DNA of 26,408 nt from a virus. The notes under the pieces are model-generated. The model was given only the letters and a program-made list of their open reading frames with translations, ran no database searches and was not told the origin of the DNA. How positions within the stretch are numbered: position 1 is the first letter of the stretch; every line of letters begins with the position of its first letter. The DNA is taken from positions 1 through 26,408 of IMG/VR virus record IMGVR_UViG_3300033571_012080. One strand, given 5' to 3'. The position numbers and the translations under genes were made by a program. Positions 23,001 to 26,408 of the stretch are shown piece by piece.

Positions 23001-23707
23001 CTTATTTGTCTTTTTTTCAGTGATTGAAGGTGACCGATATGCTTAACAAAGCCTCTGCATAGGCACATGCCTACATAGCCAGCTTCGTAGTACTTCTTGT
23101 TGTATTGCTTTTCCGCAATGATGTGGTCATTGCTTCGCCATGTGCATAAGTCGCTGAACTTGCCCATTGCAAGGTAATCAGAGAGCCTCCTGAGTCCTGG
23201 ATTCCAAGTGAAGCCATGCCAGTCTCCCTTATAACGGTGCGCCAGTTGCTGGTATCTTACTCCCTTCTTAGTTAGCTTGACTCCGGGCAGTACAGTGTGA
23301 CCATTACGGTCATTAGGATGCCTGATCCACACACATGCACACTTAGGCTCAGCTTCCAGCACAGAGCGAGAATCGCCTATAAAGCCACTGTTATAAAACT
23401 CCCAGTCATCTTCGCAATGGAAAATGTATGGTGTCTGCACAAGGCTGTAAGTCTTATCAATAGCATTTACCTGCCCATCAAACTCACTGAATGTCCACTC
23501 AGCTCCAATTTGCCAGTGCCTCATCAGGAAGCGATTAAGCTCATTAATAAGTTGCTGGTTATACTGCCCTGAGTCATCATGAATGTAGAAAGCTGCCGGA
23601 GGCGCACCATCCCAATAAGACACTAGGCTGGAGATAGTTTTCTCCAGCAAATCCCACCTGCCACAACTGGTCAGGCAGACTGTTACATCACGATCACCCG
23701 AAAACAT
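22997..23707 (-). CDS. GT2-like glycosyltransferase
   Basis: 236 residues from ATG 23707 (a TTG at 23716 is the longer alternative). The N-terminus VTVCLTSCGRWDLLEKTISS, the segment YIHDDSG (41-47) and the DxD-like HCEDDWEF (97-104) are the hallmarks of GT-A fold, family-2-like transferases; the acidic residues bind the metal and nucleotide sugar. A lower Trp-rich region (WHGFTWNPGLRRL) probably shapes the acceptor site. It lacks membrane helices, so it likely acts in the cytoplasm on DNA, protein or a soluble precursor. It is tightly packed with small phage genes, so it is a phage gene rather than a host intrusion. Confidence 0.82.
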   Translation of the reverse strand: MFSGDRDVTVCLTSCGRWDLLEKTISSLVSYWDGAPPAAFYIHDDSGQYNQQLINELNRFLMRHWQIGAEWTFSEFDGQVNAIDKTYSLVQTPYIFHCEDDWEFYNSGFIGDSRSVLEAEPKCACVWIRHPNDRNGHTVLPGVKLTKKGVRYQQLAHRYKGDWHGFTWNPGLRRLSDYLAMGKFSDLCTWRSNDHIIAEKQYNKKYYEAGYVGMCLCRGFVKHIGHLQSLKKRQIR

Positions 23708-23813
23708 AAGTAACAAATTTGATGATTAATAAACCTATCAAGCAGGCATAGACTAAATAGAATGAGCATCTCCAAAGTGCCTCCTTAACCATTGAGTTTA
23801 TATGTCTGTTCAT
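23694..23813 (-). CDS. 39-aa single-helix membrane peptide
   Basis: MNRHINSMVKEALWRCSFYL, then a hydrophobic stretch (VYACLIGLLIIKFVTYVF). One membrane helix preceded by basic residues, so the N-terminus is probably cytoplasmic. It starts one base after the upstream stop (TAA T ATG) and its end overlaps the glycosyltransferase start by 14 nt; this packing is the main reason to accept so short an ORF. Function unknown. Confidence 0.55.
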   Translation of the reverse strand: MNRHINSMVKEALWRCSFYLVYACLIGLLIIKFVTYVFG

Positions 23814-23814
23814 A

Positions 23815-24117
23815 TTAAATAAAGTAAAGATTGTCGGCTAATAATAATTCAGTACCTGGAGCAATGTTTAGATAGTAATCTCCCCATGAGCGAATTTGAA
23901 ACTCAAATTGCTCCTTTGAAATTGTTAGTCCATAAAAGTTCAGATTGACTCTCTCACATTCATGGACAAAGCCAAGGTAGTAAATGTCACAGACTTCATA
24001 CACAAGCATTCTACCACCCATTAAAGCGACCTGATGCAGTTGATTGATGCTTGTTACTTTAATGTCTATCCACATGCTATTGTAAAGCATGCGGACACTT
24101 GTTTTTTCGAAATTCAT
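23815..24117 (-). CDS. First gene of minus-strand accessory operon, unknown
   Basis: 100 residues, mixed alpha/beta, with aromatic-rich patches (VYEVCDIYYLGFVHECERV, SWGDYYLNIAPG). No motif recognised. It heads the run of minus-strand genes that continues to at least 22142, and has a -7 element about 50 nt upstream in the divergent gap. Confidence 0.72.
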   Translation of the reverse strand: MNFEKTSVRMLYNSMWIDIKVTSINQLHQVALMGGRMLVYEVCDIYYLGFVHECERVNLNFYGLTISKEQFEFQIRSWGDYYLNIAPGTELLLADNLYFI

Positions 24118-24169
24118 AGGTATATTGGTTAGATTTGTAAGTGCAATACTAACGGATAAAAATTATCTG

Positions 24170-24177
24170 CAAAAATA
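24170..24177 (-). promoter_or_regulatory. Minus-strand -7 element TATTTTTG
   Basis: Exact TAnnTTTG on the minus strand in the 74-nt divergent gap, leaving a leader of roughly 45 nt before ATG 24117. Likely promoter of the accessory operon. I see no equally good element for the plus-strand gene at 24192. Confidence 0.5.
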
Positions 24178-24191
24178 TTTTAATAAATTTT

Positions 24192-24710
24192 ATGCCTGTT
24201 TATGATTCCACTTCTGCCTTCCTCCGGCAGCAACTAAAGAACTTCAAGGAGGCATCCAAGGCTGACAAGGTGCTAAGGGCAGCTGCTCTTTATGCTGCTC
24301 CTGCGGTGCAGGCTAGGGTGCAGCAGGATGGTGAGAAGTCAGATGGCGCACAAATAGGCAAGTATGGAGAAAAGGTAATTCCATCAGCATTTGGCAAGGC
24401 TCAATCATTTGCCAGCAAGAAGCGACTTAGTACATTAAGTAGCACCGACAGTTATAAGCAACTCCGGCAGAAGTTAGGTCTACAAACAGCATACATTGAC
24501 TTTACCTTCTCCGGTGATATGTGGAAGTCCTGGAGACCAGTGCCAATTAGTAATACAGCCTATGGAGTTGCATTCACCTCAGCAGAGCAACTAAAGATAG
24601 CTAATAGCCTAGAAAGCAGATTTGGCACTACCTTTGAGTTATCTAAAGAAGAACTAGAGCAATCACTTCAAATCATCAACCGTCTAGCAGTTGAATTTCT
24701 CAGCCGATGA
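24192..24710 (+). CDS. Tail-completion/virion morphogenesis candidate
   Basis: 172 residues, basic and helical at the N-terminus, then QDGEKSDGAQIGKYGEK, a Tyr/Gln-rich helix (YKQLRQKLGLQ), and FTFSGDMWKSWRPVPI...YGVAFTSAEQLKIA. The order 'DG-x-IG-x-Y ... LGLQT ... GDM..SW ... IA..LE.RFG' is like phage virion morphogenesis / gp10-type joining proteins that act at the head-tail interface. Followed with a 4-nt overlap by another structural candidate, as expected in a connector cluster. Confidence 0.65.
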   Translation: MPVYDSTSAFLRQQLKNFKEASKADKVLRAAALYAAPAVQARVQQDGEKSDGAQIGKYGEKVIPSAFGKAQSFASKKRLSTLSSTDSYKQLRQKLGLQTAYIDFTFSGDMWKSWRPVPISNTAYGVAFTSAEQLKIANSLESRFGTTFELSKEELEQSLQIINRLAVEFLSR

Positions 24711-25192
24711 TAGTCACTAAAGTAACAGTTGAGAGCGCACTAAAGAGTCTCTGCGAGAACTTAGCAGGCACATTTGTCGGCAACATGCTCAACTATGGGG
24801 AGGCTGTGGAGAGCATTGTGGAGGGATCAGCTGGCAACTATGTGACCAGGGATGGCTCAACTTATTGTGCTGTCAATGACACCTATCCACTTGTAGTATT
24901 CTTGGTGAGGGAAAATGCCTCAGTAGAAGCTACTCCAGCCGGAGGCAGGGCAGGAAGCCTACTAAGGACAGTCAATTTTAAGCTAATTGCTAACAGCAAG
25001 TTTGAAAACTCAGAGTTCGGAATCACATCAATCATAAACCGCACCAAAGGCATAACCTATGCAGGCACAGACTTCAATTCAAAAGCAATCGCAAGCCAGT
25101 ACTTCGGACTGCCAGAGCGAAACTTTGAAACCTTCTTCTTCGCAATTGACTTCTCAGTCACAGAGCGAATCAGTTGTGAAGTTGCCTGTTGA
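24707..25192 (+). CDS. Structural (connector/tail) candidate
   Basis: 161 residues. Start overlaps the previous stop as ATGA. The protein has a beta-rich middle (YPLVVFLVRENASVE; LLRTVNFKLIANS) and ends FETFFFAIDFSVTERISCEVAC. Size and position next to a morphogenesis-like gene suggest a tail terminator or connector, but no diagnostic motif is visible. The 3' end overlaps the following glycosyltransferase by 17 nt. Confidence 0.65.
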   Translation: MIVTKVTVESALKSLCENLAGTFVGNMLNYGEAVESIVEGSAGNYVTRDGSTYCAVNDTYPLVVFLVRENASVEATPAGGRAGSLLRTVNFKLIANSKFENSEFGITSIINRTKGITYAGTDFNSKAIASQYFGLPERNFETFFFAIDFSVTERISCEVAC

Positions 25193-25844
25193 TGCCATTT
25201 ACTTTATTAGTCTCCAGAGGGCAGCAGTCAGAAGAGCCAAGCTTCAGGAGCATCTATTAAGAAATGGAATTGTTGATAGGCATGGATGTATAGCCATGTG
25301 GCATCTGGCTAATAATGGCAGTAGGGTAGGTCATTCAGTTAATAACTCACTCAAGGCCTCTAAGCGCAGGCCTAAGATGTCAATCAGTGAGATAGGCTGC
25401 TGTGCTTCTCACCGGGAAGTTTGGACTAAAATTGTCCAGAATGGGCATCAGTCAGCTTTGATTCTGGAGGATGATGCCAGGTTTCACATTCAAAAGCTAA
25501 AACAACTTGTGACAAATTGGAACATGTTGCCAGAGTTTGACTTCCTGCATTTAGGCTGGGAGTATTATGCTGGCTATAAGGAGCAGACCATTGAGAAGGT
25601 TGAAATTGATGGACTGCCTAATCTCTGGAAAGGAGATGGCATGTGGCTGACCCATGCCTACATCATTACTAATGAATGCGCTTTGGATTGGCTAACTAGG
25701 ACACAAGTTCAGACTAATGGACTTGATGGCATGACCGCAGATATGCAGAGTGACTGCAGAGCCTATGGGTTTAAGCCAGGAATTGCTTACCAGGAGGTAG
25801 GCACATCAGGCCATTTAAGAAGCCAAATTCACCACACAGGGTAA
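25176..25844 (+). CDS. Glycosyltransferase family 25-type protein
   Basis: 222 residues from GTG 25176. Family-25 signatures are clear: YFISLQRAAVRRAKLQEHL at the start, SEIGCCASHREVW (71-83), ALILEDDARF with the acidic cluster at 97-100, and a late GLDGMTADMQSDCRAYG acceptor-side segment. Family 25 enzymes add galactose or related sugars to lipooligosaccharide or protein. I prefer GTG 25176 to ATG 25059, because the extra N-terminal 39 residues are Gln/Ser-rich and are simply the shadow of the upstream gene. It lies between virion genes, suggesting that a phage structural protein is the substrate. Confidence 0.85.
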   Translation: MKLPVDAIYFISLQRAAVRRAKLQEHLLRNGIVDRHGCIAMWHLANNGSRVGHSVNNSLKASKRRPKMSISEIGCCASHREVWTKIVQNGHQSALILEDDARFHIQKLKQLVTNWNMLPEFDFLHLGWEYYAGYKEQTIEKVEIDGLPNLWKGDGMWLTHAYIITNECALDWLTRTQVQTNGLDGMTADMQSDCRAYGFKPGIAYQEVGTSGHLRSQIHHTG

Positions 25845-25863
25845 ACTTTTAAACAATAAATAA

Positions 25864-26319
25864 ATGGATAATTTACAGTACATCCGTGATGCCATCAGAC
25901 AGCATGGCAACCGGGTTCAAGTTAAAGTAGTGCGCTGGGAAATCAACCCGGTAACCGGAGCGCAAGACATGCCTTTCGAAGTTTCAGTTAATGCTCAGAT
26001 TGCTCTCCGTGAGCTTTCTAAGGCAGTTAATAAACGCTCCTATTCATGGGCAAGGATTAGACCTTTGGGTGATGTTTATGTTGGCAAGGCACAGCCACAG
26101 GCCGACTTAAATAGTCTGAGCAATCCTGAGCTTCTCAGCAAGCTGAAGGAGGAACTGAAGGCTCAACTCCGTGCAGAACTTGAGGCTGAACTAGCTGCCG
26201 AAGTAGAAGAGAAGCCTAAGCGCAAGCGCAAGGTGGTAACTGATGAGGAGTCATTGATTGCTTCTCCTTCAGAGTCTCCATTTAACCCTGAACAAGAGTT
26301 AAACGATTTACCACTATAA
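25864..26319 (+). CDS. Hypothetical protein with charged coiled-coil tail
   Basis: 151 residues. The first about 75 form a compact mixed domain (VQVKVVRWEINPVTG...YSWARIRPLGDVYVG). From about 85 a Glu/Lys/Leu/Ala-rich helix (LSKLKEELKAQLRAELEAEL) leads to a basic patch KPKRKRK and an acidic/Ser-rich end. This could be a scaffold-like or head accessory protein near a capsid gene just beyond the window, but that is speculation from position. Confidence 0.65.
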   Translation: MDNLQYIRDAIRQHGNRVQVKVVRWEINPVTGAQDMPFEVSVNAQIALRELSKAVNKRSYSWARIRPLGDVYVGKAQPQADLNSLSNPELLSKLKEELKAQLRAELEAELAAEVEEKPKRKRKVVTDEESLIASPSESPFNPEQELNDLPL

Positions 26320-26322
26320 TTT

Positions 26323-26408
26323 ATGAATGTAAAAGAGTTTTTAATCCAGCAGGCAAAAAGAGCTGGGGTAAGTGATGATCCTGAGTTCAACCTGATGATT
26401 TCAGCTTC
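26323..26408 (+). CDS. Start of a gene cut by the window edge
   Basis: ATG 26323 opens a frame that runs to the end of the window (MNVKEFLIQQAKRAGVSDDP). It starts 3 nt after the previous stop. Only 28 residues are visible, too few to assign. Confidence 0.6.
   Translation, partial: MNVKEFLIQQAKRAGVSDDPEFNLMISA

Noticed and set aside
23010-23016. A7 run (minus strand) near the end of the GT2-like gene as a second frameshift site
   Set aside because: The zero-frame phasing (CTG AAA AAA AGA) does not give a slippery X XXY YYZ heptamer, and the normal stop makes an ATGA junction.
25059-25175. N-terminal extension of the family-25 glycosyltransferase
   Set aside because: Gln/Ser-rich shadow of the upstream structural gene; the family's usual start aligns with GTG 25176.
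1-26408. CRISPR array or direct-repeat array
   Set aside because: No regularly spaced repeats seen anywhere in the window.

Overview
The window looks like part of a tailed dsDNA phage (or prophage) of the Bacteroidota. Support comes from a terminase pair, tape measure protein, portal, MuF-like head protein and endolysin; from start sites without Shine-Dalgarno sequences; from several copies of the Bacteroidota -7 promoter element TAnnTTTG; and from structural proteins of types I associate with Bacteroidota phages. A tape measure protein of about 900 residues with no recognisable sheath suggests a long non-contractile tail. I did not recognise a major capsid protein, integrase or replication gene; these may lie outside the window. 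All family calls are from reading motifs, without database searches.

Layout. 1-3047 (+): terminase small (partial) and large subunits, a Cys-rich structural candidate, a membrane protein, and a gene that appears to need a -1 frameshift at a 9-T run just before the tape measure gene. 3073-13893 (+): tail module, with tape measure, a large tail protein, a fibre-like protein, a small ORF, an 852-residue protein with an internal duplication, and a tail-tube candidate with an Ig-like end. 13901-16574 (+): portal carrying a DnaJ-like zinc motif, then the MuF-like protein. 16593-17099 (-): PD-(D/E)XK-like protein. 17148-18721 (+): two small basic proteins and a lysis block (M15 peptidase, small ORF, spanin-like, holin-like). 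18736-19770 (+): structural candidate.

19767-24117 is read almost entirely on the minus strand as an accessory region: two small phage genes, a tRNA-like gene, then an AT-rich insert with an orphan C5-cytosine methyltransferase and a 76-aa unknown protein separated and flanked by hairpins resembling integron attC sites, then a tightly packed run of small phage genes including a glycosyltransferase. 24192-26408 (+) returns to structural genes (connector/tail-completion candidates), with a second glycosyltransferase (family 25 type) wedged between them.

Working together: terminase and portal package DNA, the MuF-like protein and connector candidates build the head and neck, the tail module builds the tail, and the lysis block releases virions. 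The accessory genes (methyltransferase, two glycosyltransferases, nuclease-like protein) fit modification of phage DNA and virion or host surface. The most unusual items are the attC-like gene cassettes, the frameshift gene before the tape measure, and repeated terminator/promoter junctions whose -7 element lies only 4-5 nt from the ATG, predicting leaderless mRNAs.
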